The position numbers and the translations under genes were made by a program. The notes beneath the pieces were generated by a model. That model saw nothing but the letters and a program-made list of their open reading frames with translations. It had not been told where the DNA came from and did no database searches. Shown piece by piece: positions 1-7,097 of a DNA stretch of 44,735 nucleotides. The stretch covers positions 210,258-254,992 of the forward strand of contig NZ_QUHR01000004.1 in NCBI RefSeq assembly GCF_003479605.1, written 5' to 3'. Source of the DNA: Roseburia sp. AF12-17LB. GTDB lineage: Bacteria; Bacillota; Clostridia; Lachnospirales; Lachnospiraceae. Positions within the stretch are counted from its first letter, which is position 1, and every line of letters begins with the position of its first letter.

Positions 1-334
1 CCCATGCAATCTGACCATCGTGGAATTCAGGTTCCATACTGTCACCACTAATACGGACACCGAAAGTAGTATCTTCCGGTAAGATAGATTCATCTATACA
101 TACAGTCTCTTTCGGTCCGTCTACAAGGAAGTTACCGGTTCCGGCTGATACAGCATTTTCAAAAATATCAATGCTTCGGAATGGAATTATCTTAGCAGTC
201 TGCTTTTCATACATTCCGGATGCGTGGAGCAGATTAATATAATCCATAGCTTTTTCCCTGCCTTCATCAGTAAGTGATGAAAAAGGATCAGCAGGATTTA
301 CTCCAAAATATGCTTCATGAAGAACTTCATCTTC
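1..334 (-). pseudogene. S24-type (LexA/CI-like) repressor fragment, truncated at both ends
   Basis: Reading the minus strand from 334 down gives an open frame of about 111 codons that runs off the window edge. Near its visible end it contains SGDSMEPEFHDGQIAW, the nucleophile-serine region of the S24 self-cleaving peptidase domain found in LexA, CI-type phage repressors and related XRE regulators. No start codon or N-terminal HTH domain is present; an in-frame stop (335-337) lies immediately upstream. The N-terminal half has therefore been lost or replaced at about 335, which is also where an unrelated plus-strand fragment begins. The rest of the peptidase domain, with the catalytic lysine, would lie beyond the window. 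Family assignment is fairly secure; whether any of it is expressed is doubtful. Confidence 0.7.
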
Positions 335-336
335 TT

Positions 337-504
337 ATGGTTGATAACCACATTCCAGCAGGTGCAAAGCTCTACTAAAAACGTGATGTACCTTATTGGT
401 GGAAATTTGTAAAATTACAAAAATACGCCAATTTTACGCCAAACGATGCAGAGTTTGATGTAAGAAAACAATATAATGATGTGGAATCAGACGATATGAC
501 ATAG
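337..504 (+). pseudogene. unidentified gene fragment with an internal stop
   Basis: A frame opens with ATG at 337, hits TAA at 376-378, and then stays open for 41 further codons to TAG at 502-504. The second part reads as a plausible acidic protein tail (PYWWKFVKLQKYANF, ending ESDDMT). A terminator-like hairpin follows directly. The frame starts exactly where the minus-strand S24 fragment ends, so this is probably the 3' end of a gene cut at that junction and further broken by a nonsense mutation. I do not recognise the family. Confidence 0.35.
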
Positions 505-548
505 AAGCCCCATTGGATAGAGAAATCTGTCGGATGGGGCTTAATTAC
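505..548 (+). terminator. rho-independent terminator-like hairpin
   Basis: AAGCCCCAT (505-513) pairs perfectly with ATGGGGCTT (534-542) around a 20-nt loop. The T-run behind it is weak. It sits directly after the stop codon of the preceding fragment, which fits a surviving gene end. The long loop makes it a moderate candidate. Confidence 0.5.
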
Positions 549-620
549 ATATAGAACAAAGATTTTAATAATAAAGGAGAATTTGAGGATGCAGAATTAT
601 GATGGGTCAATTAAAACTAA

Positions 621-911
621 ATGGACAGGAATATTTTTATAGAGCAAAGGATGACAGTGGAAGTTCAAAAATTACAACATTACCGAATGGTTGAAATAAC
701 TAATAAGGAAACTGGGAATTATGATGTTATGATGATTAGTACAGGAGATTCATTTACTAGAGTTGTAAATCGCGGATGTCCCAAGGATCCAACACAATTA
801 GCACTAAATTCACAGGGGATGCTTTCGAATACAAAAGATAGAAACGAATCTAAAACATTTTTATCTCATCGGAGAAGACTCCCACCTCTGCAGGTGGCGA
901 GTAAGAAATAA
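621..911 (+). CDS. hypothetical protein, doubtful
   Basis: The frame encodes 96 residues with no domain I recognise. A good ribosome site (AAGGAGA, 573-579) is placed not for this start but for ATG 589, which opens only a 17-codon frame; a second frame from ATG 599/602 runs 31-32 codons. Three short overlapping frames behind one strong ribosome site suggest a decayed gene that has suffered frameshifts. The last ~20 codons overlap a sequence able to fold into nested hairpins, so that part may not be protein-coding at all. Confidence 0.2.
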   Translation: MDRNIFIEQRMTVEVQKLQHYRMVEITNKETGNYDVMMISTGDSFTRVVNRGCPKDPTQLALNSQGMLSNTKDRNESKTFLSHRRRLPPLQVASKK

Positions 912-922
912 ACCTGTCCGAT
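868..922 (+). other. nested hairpin element, possible relic of a mobile element end
   Basis: An outer stem ATCGGA (868-873) / TCCGAT (917-922) encloses a perfect inner stem CCACCT (882-887) / AGGTGG (892-897) with a CTGC loop. The sequence is more GC-rich than its surroundings. Structured ends of this general look occur at the right ends of IS200/IS605-type elements, where they form part of the guide RNA of TnpB; no TnpB or TnpA gene is present here. The structure is visible, the origin is a guess. Confidence 0.3.
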
Positions 923-926
923 ATGA

Positions 927-1034
927 TTTAGGGTGAATTTGAAAAAAATATAATAAAAAATCACCCTAAATTTAAAAAATATATTGAATTTAGGGTGAAA
1001 AAGTGCAAATATATAATCATAAAATCACCCTAAA
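927..1034 (+). promoter_or_regulatory. four-site operator array upstream of the Fic gene
   Basis: The decamer TTTAGGGTGA occurs four times in alternating orientation: forward at 927-936, inverted at 961-970, forward at 989-998 and inverted at 1025-1034. A -10-like TATAAT (1012-1017) lies between the third and fourth copies with a poor -35 (TTTAGG, 989-994) 17 bp upstream, overlapping site 3. The last site overlaps the ribosome-binding site (AAAGGAGA, 1033-1040). Proteins bound here would block both transcription and ribosome access. Autoregulation by the downstream gene is the simplest idea but is inferred. Confidence 0.6.
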
Positions 1035-1047
1035 AGGAGATGGATGA

Positions 1048-1983
1048 ATGAGTAATATAACAGAAATCCAAAGATTACTAAATGAAAAAGCTGATTTGCA
1101 GGCTCAAATTAATATCTCTGCATTTGATGGAAGTATTGAAATCAAGACTGTAAATGATCAGAAATATATTTATGTTAGAAAAAGAGAAGCTGGAAAATAC
1201 AAATCAAATTATATAGATAAATATTCTGAGGAGCTCTACGCACTTGCAGTTAATCAATCGCAGCAAATAAGAGCGGTTAAAAAGCAACTTAGAAAAATCG
1301 AAAAGGACTTAGCAAAGCTTGGATATACAGAAAGCGAACTGTCACCAAGAGTAAAGCTTAATATTGACTTTGCTAGAGCTAATGTCAAAAGTCTGATTTA
1401 TGATCAGGCTGTATTGGAAGGTGTTTCCACTACATTTCCACAGACAGAAACTATTTTGGAAAATGGCGAAGTTAACGGAGTAAAAGCAACTGATGTCCAA
1501 AAAATCTTAAATTTGAAGCATGCGTGGGAGTTTATTGTGGATCCGGATGTAGTGGCTTCTCCTTGCAATTATTATATGGTAAGTCATATAGCACGCCTGG
1601 TAAATGAAGGGTTCTTCGAAAATGGTGGTTCCGTTAGAGCTGTTCCTGTTACGATTGGTGGTTCAAGCTATGTGCCTCCAATTCCAAATGAGTTGGATGT
1701 AAAAGAGAAAATAGATGAAATTATAAACTCAGGACTTGAGGACGTTGATATTGCAATTGAGCTTACGCTTTATTGTATGAAGACACAGATTTTTATTGAT
1801 GGTAATAAGAGAGCTTCTATTATCTTTGCTAATCATTTTATGATTGGAAAAGGTATTGGATTGTTAGTTGTGCCGGAGAATATTGTGTCTGAATTCAAGG
1901 GTCTTCTTGTAGCTTATTATGAAGGTCGAAATGAAGATGAGATTAAGGCATTTTTGAAAGAGAAGTGTTGGCGTAAGTTTTAG
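1048..1983 (+). CDS. Fic-family protein with a degenerate catalytic motif
   Basis: A 311-residue protein with a charged, coiled-coil-prone N-terminal region (about 1-110) followed by a Fic-type fold. Fic enzymes usually transfer AMP or another nucleotide part to a target hydroxyl group, using a histidine in HPFx(D/E)GN(G/K)R. Here the motif is QIFIDGNKRAS (from Gln247): the GNKR phosphate-binding part is intact but the catalytic histidine position is Gln. The protein may thus be inactive as an AMP transferase, or belong to a subgroup with other chemistry. ATG 1048 is preceded by AAAGGAGA. No antitoxin-type small partner gene is adjacent. The upstream four-site array suggests tight control. 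Fic family assignment is good; function is open. Confidence 0.75.
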   Translation: MSNITEIQRLLNEKADLQAQINISAFDGSIEIKTVNDQKYIYVRKREAGKYKSNYIDKYSEELYALAVNQSQQIRAVKKQLRKIEKDLAKLGYTESELSPRVKLNIDFARANVKSLIYDQAVLEGVSTTFPQTETILENGEVNGVKATDVQKILNLKHAWEFIVDPDVVASPCNYYMVSHIARLVNEGFFENGGSVRAVPVTIGGSSYVPPIPNELDVKEKIDEIINSGLEDVDIAIELTLYCMKTQIFIDGNKRASIIFANHFMIGKGIGLLVVPENIVSEFKGLLVAYYEGRNEDEIKAFLKEKCWRKF

Positions 1984-2026
1984 TAGATAAGTATTTATAT
2001 CCTAAACGAACGAATCGTGTCATTAA

Positions 2027-2326
2027 TTGGAACAATGTAGTTGTGAAGAACATTCGATAGAGGAATATGCTGGAAAATTGTGTATTTCAGCAAGCCGATT
2101 ATCTCATTTATTTAGTGAACAGGTAGGGATAACGCTTAAAAAATATTTAACACTGCATCAGTTAGAAAGAGCATTTCAAGATTTATTAGCTGGGAAACGG
2201 ATAACGGAAGCAGCATTAAACGCAGGATTTGATTCACCACCACATTTTGCATCTACAGTAAAAAGGATGATGGGACTTCCGGCGAGAAGTACAGTAAAAG
2301 ATAGCGAATTTTTGAAAGTTTATTAG
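2027..2326 (+). pseudogene. AraC-family regulator, C-terminal HTH fragment
   Basis: The frame encodes the double helix-turn-helix DNA-binding domain of an AraC/XylS regulator: an EYAGKLCISASRLSHLFSEQ segment (helix-turn-helix 1), then the second helix pair around ITEAALNAGFDSPPHFASTV. The ligand-binding N-terminal domain is missing. The only start is TTG 2027 without a ribosome site, directly after an in-frame TAA (2024-2026). This is a 5'-truncated remnant. Full AraC regulators are usually 270-300 residues against 99 here. Confidence 0.7.
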
Positions 2327-2374
2327 AGGTTTGTTTTCTATAATAGAGCCATAAGAAGAAAGAGAGGCGATATT

Positions 2375-2986
2375 ATGGAGAAGAAATATCTTGAAATGAC
2401 TAAAATGCTAAATTTCGATGTAGAGAGTATACAGTCTCTCATAAAAAATCGTAAATGGATAGAATTAGATGAATATAACAAAATAGCTGCCATTTATGAT
2501 TTCGTAAGAAACGAGATATTGTTTGGATATAACAGTTCAGACTTGCCAGATTTTAACGAAAGAGATTTTGTCGCAAAAGAAATTTTGTTTTGGGCAGATA
2601 CTTCCGGTTCAGTAAATCAAGATGCGCTTGAAGCAGTATATGCAGAAATTAGAGGTGTTATTGAGCAATTTAATGGTAAAATAAAGGGAAAGCTTGGGTT
2701 CTTTGATACAGATGTAACCACACCAATTTCGTTTGAAAATATTAATGAATTAGAAAAAATAATACCATATGGTGGAGGTGGTACTGATTTTACGGTTGTG
2801 TTTCATTATATAAAAAGTAATATGAAACACGACCTGTCAGCTGTCATTATTATATTTACTGATGGATATGGTTTATTTCCAGAAGAAGCAGATATACCTG
2901 ATATTCCGGTTCTCTGGTTGATTGATAATGAAGATGTGAATCCACCCTTTGGAAAAGTAGCAAGACTAAGAAAGGCACAACAATGA
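2375..2986 (+). CDS. VWA-like domain protein with a transglutaminase-like N-terminus
   Basis: A 203-residue protein. Residues about 68-200 resemble the C-terminal von Willebrand A-like domain of DUF2201 metallopeptidase-like proteins: the metal-site motif DTSGS (75-79), then YGGGGTDF and IIIFTDGYG. The usual N-terminal metallopeptidase part is absent. Instead residues ~36-58 (IYDFVRNEILFGYNSSD) read like the entry to a transglutaminase-like domain that then stops, as if two genes had been joined. The start ATG 2375 has GAGAGG upstream, and a -10-like TATAAT lies at about 2339. It overlaps the next gene by 4 bp. It is probably a recombinant gene; whether it folds is uncertain. Confidence 0.6.
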   Translation: MEKKYLEMTKMLNFDVESIQSLIKNRKWIELDEYNKIAAIYDFVRNEILFGYNSSDLPDFNERDFVAKEILFWADTSGSVNQDALEAVYAEIRGVIEQFNGKIKGKLGFFDTDVTTPISFENINELEKIIPYGGGGTDFTVVFHYIKSNMKHDLSAVIIIFTDGYGLFPEEADIPDIPVLWLIDNEDVNPPFGKVARLRKAQQ

Positions 2987-3765
2987 CAACCAATCATCTG
3001 ATTTTAGATTTTTCGCATGTATATTGCGATGAAAACATACCAAAGAATACCGGCATCCACTGGCTGGACTGCTCTGAAATTGAGGAGTGTGATTTGTATT
3101 GTTCCAGACAGGCAGAAGAGAAAATCAGAGAAAAAATCAAGCTATATGGAATTCATGGAATCCATTTTCTGGATTCCGGAAATTATCATTATGTGACAGA
3201 AATTATGACAAGCCAGATTCAAAAGGAATTCCAGCTTGTTGTATTTGACCATCATACGGACATGCAAAAGCCGATGATTGAGCACATGACAAGCTGCGGA
3301 GACTGGGCAGAAAAGGTGTTAGAGACGAATCCATGGTTGCAGCAACTGATATTAATCGGACCGCAGGCGAAGGATATAGAGCAGCTTTATCGGGAAAATG
3401 ATGGCTTGATGAATCGTAAGGAAATATCAGAAAAACTCCTTACTTTTTCTGCAGAAGAGATTCGTGCCGGAGAAGACAAAAATAAGATTTCCAAAATAAA
3501 AAAGAATCTGCCGGTTTATATATCCATAGACAAAGACATCTTGGATAAACAATATACGGAGACAAACTGGAGTCAGGGGAACATGTCACTTCCGATGCTG
3601 GAGCGATTGCTCTCACATTTTCTGGAAAACGGAAATATACTTGGCATTGATATCTGTGGAGAATGCCAGCAGGGAATTCCACTGCCTGAATATTTGCAGG
3701 CTGAAGAACTGAATGAAGAAACGAATCAGAAATTATTTGAGTTCCTGTCCCATTATATTTCATAA
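2983..3765 (+). CDS. arginase/ureohydrolase-superfamily protein
   Basis: A 260-residue protein with two metal-binding motifs of the ureohydrolase fold: DHHTDMQ (89-95) and SIDKDILD with aspartates 183 and 185. Arginases and agmatinases carry two Mn ions at such residues, with DAHxD and SxDxDxxDP. The second motif here lacks the usual proline, and the protein is shorter than arginase (~300), so the substrate is unknown. ATG 2983 overlaps the VWA stop, suggesting translational coupling. The final 270 bp plus 24 bp of flank are repeated at 6687-6980. Unlike that copy, no terminator follows. Confidence 0.7.
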   Translation: MTTNHLILDFSHVYCDENIPKNTGIHWLDCSEIEECDLYCSRQAEEKIREKIKLYGIHGIHFLDSGNYHYVTEIMTSQIQKEFQLVVFDHHTDMQKPMIEHMTSCGDWAEKVLETNPWLQQLILIGPQAKDIEQLYRENDGLMNRKEISEKLLTFSAEEIRAGEDKNKISKIKKNLPVYISIDKDILDKQYTETNWSQGNMSLPMLERLLSHFLENGNILGIDICGECQQGIPLPEYLQAEELNEETNQKLFEFLSHYIS

Positions 3766-3789
3766 CATTCCAAAGTAGAAAATAGGATA
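3496..3789 (+). repeat. direct repeat, copy 1 (3' end of ureohydrolase gene)
   Basis: This 294-bp stretch matches 6687-6980 without any gap (constant offset 3191). I count about 15 mismatches, nearly all at third codon positions within the gene. The match begins inside the gene and ends 24 bp after its stop codon, just before the terminator that follows copy 2. The 2.9 kb between the copies therefore looks like DNA brought in by recombination in this gene. Confidence 0.85.
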
Positions 3790-3815
3790 TCCCCCATAAG
3801 CGCTCCTATTAGGTG

Positions 3816-3953
3816 ATGGTTGAAAGTGACGGCATTATACAATCTGAAAGTGAAGAACTTCAGAAGATAATAAAAAGAATTGATAGAAATTATGGTTATT
3901 ACAGTAAGGATAATTGTGAAGGTGATAATCGTTGCGATATTTGCATTTGTTGA
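3816..3953 (+). CDS. small hypothetical protein (45 aa)
   Basis: ATG 3816 opens a 45-codon frame with an acidic start (VESDGIIQSESEELQ) and a Cys-containing end (CEGDNRCDICIC). No clear ribosome site precedes it. Four closely spaced cysteines at the end could bind a metal. It overlaps the next small frame, so only one of the two may be real. Confidence 0.25.
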   Translation: MVESDGIIQSESEELQKIIKRIDRNYGYYSKDNCEGDNRCDICIC

Positions 3954-4035
3954 AATCGCAATATTTGCAAATGCTACAGTGTCTTGGCTGGAAGGCAGAG
4001 AGGCTAATAAGCCAAGGATAAGGGTGGAAAAATAA
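3892..4035 (+). CDS. small putative membrane protein (47 aa)
   Basis: This frame encodes one strongly hydrophobic helix (VIIVAIFAFVEIAIFANATV) followed by a basic tail ending RIRVEK. It is a typical single-span miniprotein. The stop at 4033-4035 is one base away from the ATG of the next small frame, an operon-like spacing. No homologue is recognised and no strong ribosome site is seen. Confidence 0.35.
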   Translation: MVITVRIIVKVIIVAIFAFVEIAIFANATVSWLEGREANKPRIRVEK

Positions 4036-4036
4036 A

Positions 4037-4150
4037 ATGACCAATAGGAATGAAAAAACAATTAAAGAACAAAGATTCGATGCACAAGAGAAGATTTATG
4101 GACTTGTAATTTGCAATAATAGAGTCATTCTAAGAAAGACGAAACGATAG
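4037..4150 (+). CDS. small basic hypothetical protein (37 aa)
   Basis: ATG 4037 follows the preceding stop by one base; AGGGTGG at 4021-4027 gives a fair ribosome site. The peptide is charged and ends RKTKR. The spacing suggests it is co-translated with the frame before it. Function unknown. Confidence 0.35.
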   Translation: MTNRNEKTIKEQRFDAQEKIYGLVICNNRVILRKTKR

Positions 4151-4204
4151 TCTTTCAAGGATGGCTTTTATTATGAGGAAAAGAACAAGGAGGAGGCGGC
4201 ATAT

Positions 4205-4420
4205 ATGCATATATTAGCATTGCTCTTACTGTTTGTAATTGGTTCAATTGTGGCAGCGTGTGATGGTGATTTCTCAGGCTTAGCTGCAATTGGAAAATTT
4301 GTCGGCGGAGCAGTACTTATTTTTGCAATGCTATGGTTATTTACACAACCGGCATTATTAATTATTGTGATTGTAGTACTTGTTGTTATTGCAATATGCT
4401 GCTCTGGTTCATCAAAGTAG
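4205..4420 (+). CDS. two-span small membrane protein (71 aa)
   Basis: A strong ribosome site (AAGGAGGAGG) lies just before ATG 4205. The protein has an N-terminal hydrophobic helix (about residues 3-19), a short loop with aspartates and a glycine-rich stretch, and a long hydrophobic region (34-66) that probably holds two closely spaced spans or a hairpin, ending CCSGSSK. No family recognised. It sits in a run of small genes (3816-5124) that appears to be one unit. Confidence 0.6.
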   Translation: MHILALLLLFVIGSIVAACDGDFSGLAAIGKFVGGAVLIFAMLWLFTQPALLIIVIVVLVVIAICCSGSSK

Positions 4421-4466
4421 AGCTAAGCATTAAAAGATGGAAGTCAAAGAAAGGAAGGAAAACTAT

Positions 4467-4928
4467 ATGAAAAAGAATTCATTTACACAAGTATTAATGA
4501 TTGCCATAGCGGCTGTTTGCATCATATGCGCAGTTGTAATGATTAATGTATCAAATGAATCTGAAAAATGCATCAAGAGTGGCTGTGACAATGATAGGGC
4601 ATACGAAGGTGAATATTGCTATAAACACAAGCCGAGTAGTAAAAAAAGTAAATCAAGCGAAACACCTTCATATAATAAAAAATCTTCAGATAGTTCATCT
4701 GAAGAACATTCTTCGAATAGCACAGGTAGCAGCTCTAATAGTTATACTGATAGCAATAACTATACGAATAAATCGACATCAGGAAGTGAATCATCATATC
4801 AATCTTATGACGATGGTTATGATGACATCTATATGGACGACGATTATGACGATGAGAGATACGAGAATGACAAGGATTATGCCGATGGAGTAGATGATGC
4901 CATGGATGAGTTTGATGAGGACTGGTAA
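4467..4928 (+). CDS. membrane-anchored Ser-rich protein with a small Cys/His motif
   Basis: ATG 4467 is preferred over the in-frame ATG 4437 because AAGGAAGG lies just before it. The 153-residue protein starts with a hydrophobic segment (about 7-29) acting as signal anchor, then a compact Cys/His cluster CIKSGCDNDRAYEGEYCYKH with three Cys and one His that could bind zinc. A long low-complexity Ser/Asn/Thr linker follows, and a very acidic C-terminus rich in Asp, Tyr and Glu. Related anchored proteins with this small motif are common in Lachnospiraceae; no function is known. Its stop is one base before the next start. Confidence 0.6.
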   Translation: MKKNSFTQVLMIAIAAVCIICAVVMINVSNESEKCIKSGCDNDRAYEGEYCYKHKPSSKKSKSSETPSYNKKSSDSSSEEHSSNSTGSSSNSYTDSNNYTNKSTSGSESSYQSYDDGYDDIYMDDDYDDERYENDKDYADGVDDAMDEFDEDW

Positions 4929-4929
4929 A

Positions 4930-5124
4930 ATGAAAAGACAATCATACACTATTTCTACCTGCATTTGCCCAGATTGTGGCTTAAAGTTTCCAATTTCGAG
5001 AAAGAAAGCGGAAGCAAGGGAAAAAGGGCACCACAAATATATTTGGTGTCCAAATTGTAAGGAAAGAAAAAATTTTGAAGAATACAGATGCAATGATTAT
5101 GAGCCCTATATTTATGAATGCTAA
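4930..5124 (+). CDS. small zinc-ribbon protein (64 aa)
   Basis: The start is set at ATG 4930, directly after the previous stop, rather than at the upstream in-frame ATG 4894 inside that gene. The 64-residue protein has two CxxC knuckles, CPDC and CPNC, separated by a basic stretch (FPISRKKAEAREKGHHKY), the layout of a zinc ribbon. It likely binds zinc and may bind nucleic acid or protein. Co-expressed with the preceding anchored protein, judging by spacing. Confidence 0.6.
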   Translation: MKRQSYTISTCICPDCGLKFPISRKKAEAREKGHHKYIWCPNCKERKNFEEYRCNDYEPYIYEC

Positions 5125-5133
5125 GAAGGAGGA

Positions 5134-5355
5134 ATGCAATATGTCGGAAAAATAGTTTACAAAGTCCCGGCAGAAGAACGAATCAAAAGCATAGAGACTT
5201 TAAAGGTGCGCGAGAAGCAACCAAAAACTCAAAATTCTATATCTGGCAAGTGTTCCATTGGTGATCTTGTCCAGAATCAGTTTTTCAAGCTGTTTATAAA
5301 GTGGTGTGGCTATGGCATTATCAAGTTCCATTTAATGAAAATTCCTTTCCGGTAA
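5134..5355 (+). pseudogene. decayed small gene behind a strong ribosome site
   Basis: A perfect AAGGAGGA precedes ATG 5143, but that frame stops after four codons (MSEK, stop). After the stop the frame goes on for 12 codons, and a sensible frame then seems to continue by a shift (EATKNSKFYIWQVFHW, about 5208-5255). The longer open frame from ATG 5134 (73 codons) begins only a few bases after the same ribosome site and reads like random sequence. I take this as a small gene broken by a nonsense change and a frameshift. Confidence 0.3.
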
Positions 5356-5691
5356 ATAAAAAAACAGATATTGTAATCTGATTTTATAGTTGAATACTTT
5401 TGTGTATATATAATAATACATTTGAGACTATTTGTATATGCAGATTTGTTCTTTTGTAGCAAAAAAAGAAAAAATATTGAAAAATAAAATACAAACTTCT
5501 ATGCTTTTAGTATAACAATATAATACAAAAATGAGTTGGATGATATTGATAAATGCATCTATGAGCACATTTACAAGTATCAAAAAGATACATTTTGAAA
5601 TAGAATATGTATTACAATGTATTTTTGTTATGCAGATACAATAAAAAACAATAAGGGAAATTGGTCAATTTAACGAAAAAAATAGATAGTA
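5356..5691. other. AT-rich non-coding stretch
   Basis: No convincing frame on either strand. A weak hairpin CAGAT (5365-5369) / ATCTG (5376-5380) followed by ATTTTATAG could end the upstream transcript. The rest is AT-rich with repeated short words such as GCAGATAC and GTATTA near the downstream promoter, which may be extra half-sites for the regulator of the next gene. Confidence 0.4.
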
Positions 5692-5734
5692 TTGACAAAG
5701 AAGTTGTGCAGATATACTATTGTATCAGATACAA
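5692..5734 (+). promoter_or_regulatory. promoter with overlapping operator palindrome
   Basis: A perfect -35 TTGACA (5692-5697) and a -10 TACTAT (5715-5720) are separated by 17 bp. A 15-bp palindrome TTGTATCAGATACAA (5720-5734) starts on the last base of the -10 box and covers the transcription start region. A repressor bound here would block the promoter. The shape resembles GntR-type operators, but no regulator gene is adjacent to test this. Confidence 0.7.
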
Positions 5735-5838
5735 AGTAATACATAACAAATGCGAGATATGAAATTACTATTGTACGTACTACCAATAAAGACATGCGCA
5801 TGATCTTAGAATCATTATGGAGAATACAGGAGGAAGAA

Positions 5839-6654
5839 ATGAAATTTGCACCAATGAATTATCATTATTTGAGATATCCGCTGAAGAAATTCCTGGACAA
5901 GGTAGAACAGTCAGTATTTAACAGTATTGATTTGTATTGTAGTGCACCACAGTTTAATATATTTGATTATTCCCTTTTTTCATTACTTGAATTGGAAAAG
6001 GAGATTAGGAGAAGAGACCTAAGTGTTATGGCAATGACACCGGAGAATTGTACATACCCGGTTAACTTCTGCACACAGGATAGAGGAACACGTGAGTCCA
6101 GTATTCGTTATTATCAGCGAGCTATTGATACGGCGGAATTTCTTGGCTGCCATAAAGTTCAGATCAGTACCGGATTTGGATATTTCGATCAGTCACCGGA
6201 AGATGCATGGAAGTATTGCAGGGATTCTCTGCAGCAGTTGGGTGCTTATTGTGAGAAAAAGAATGTGGAGCTGATGCTGGAGGAGTTGAAGGTAACAACA
6301 ACAAATGTGCTGATAAAAAGTTCAGATCTGAAACGAATGATAGAAGAAACAGGCTCATCTCACATACATGGTATGGTAGATCTGGATCAGATGACCTACG
6401 CCGAAGAAAGCATAGATGACTATATGGATAATTTAGGTACTCAGCTTGTTCATGTGCATTTTAACGATCGGGGACATACAGTTCCCGGAGACGGAGATTT
6501 TCCAATGAAAAAGTATTATAAAGATCTGAAGCGCAGAGGATATGAGGGGACAATTTCGTTTGAAATATGTGACCGTCGTTATTACTGTGATCCGGATAAG
6601 GTAATTGATGACATTACAGAATGGCTTAGGAATAACACAACAGAATTAAGTTAA
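5839..6654 (+). CDS. sugar phosphate isomerase/epimerase (xylose-isomerase-like TIM barrel)
   Basis: Start set at ATG 5839, with AGGAGG nine bases before, rather than at ATG 5794. The 271-residue protein has the pattern of the xylose isomerase-like/AP endonuclease family 2 barrel: LMLEEL with a metal-ligand glutamate, GMVDLDQM, then VHVHFNDRG followed by PGDGDFPMKKYYKDLKRRGY and a final SFEI with another glutamate. Such enzymes isomerise or epimerise keto sugars using divalent metal. The substrate cannot be told from sequence. It has its own promoter and operator-like site. It lies inside the segment bounded by the two ureohydrolase repeat copies. Confidence 0.75.
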   Translation: MKFAPMNYHYLRYPLKKFLDKVEQSVFNSIDLYCSAPQFNIFDYSLFSLLELEKEIRRRDLSVMAMTPENCTYPVNFCTQDRGTRESSIRYYQRAIDTAEFLGCHKVQISTGFGYFDQSPEDAWKYCRDSLQQLGAYCEKKNVELMLEELKVTTTNVLIKSSDLKRMIEETGSSHIHGMVDLDQMTYAEESIDDYMDNLGTQLVHVHFNDRGHTVPGDGDFPMKKYYKDLKRRGYEGTISFEICDRRYYCDPDKVIDDITEWLRNNTTELS

Positions 6655-6686
6655 TAAGGTGGATATCTATCCATTTTATATAGAAA

Positions 6687-6956
6687 ATGAAAAAGAATCT
6701 GCCGGTTTATATTTCCATAGATAAAGACATCTTGGATAAACAATATACGGAGACTAACTGGAGTCAGGGGAATATGTCACTTCCGATGCTGGAACGTTTG
6801 CTGTCGCATTTTCTGGAAAACGGAAATATACTTGGCATTGATATTTGCGGAGAATGCCAGCAGGGAATTCCACTGCCGGAATATCTGCAGGCTGAAGAAC
6901 TGAATGAAGAAACGAATCAGAAATTATTTGAGTTCCTGTCCCATTATATTTTATAA
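6687..6956 (+). pseudogene. ureohydrolase-like gene, C-terminal fragment
   Basis: Encodes 89 residues nearly identical to the end of the 2983-3765 product, including SIDKDILD but lacking the first metal motif. The only residue difference I see in the shared part (apart from the start) is Ser to Leu at the last position. The ATG at 6687 arises where the full gene has ATA, and no ribosome site precedes it. It is a non-functional remnant left by recombination. Confidence 0.75.
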
Positions 6957-6980
6957 CATTCTAAAATAGAAAATAGGATA
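6687..6980 (+). repeat. direct repeat, copy 2
   Basis: Second copy of 3496-3789. Unlike copy 1 it is followed directly by the natural-looking terminator, so this is probably the original end of the ureohydrolase locus, with the 5' part of the gene now at copy 1. Confidence 0.85.
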
Positions 6981-6990
6981 AAACCCCACA

Positions 6991-7019
6991 AGAGGTGTCG
7001 GTTGCGGCACCTCTTTTTT
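6991..7019 (+). terminator. rho-independent terminator
   Basis: AGAGGTGTCG (6991-7000) pairs with CGGCACCTCT (7005-7014) with one G-T pair, loop GTTG, followed by six T. A textbook terminator ending the ureohydrolase transcript. Confidence 0.9.
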
Positions 7020-7097
7020 CGTGCTAAACTTTAACTTAAGAGAGAAATTATTTGAATTATATTGAAAGACAAAAAGTTGGGAGAGGATGATGGCTGA

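Noticed and set aside
1048..2326. Fic toxin-antitoxin pair with the gene at 2027 as antitoxin
   Set aside because: The 2027 frame is a truncated AraC DNA-binding domain without start signals, not a Fic antitoxin, and the Fic active site itself is degenerate.
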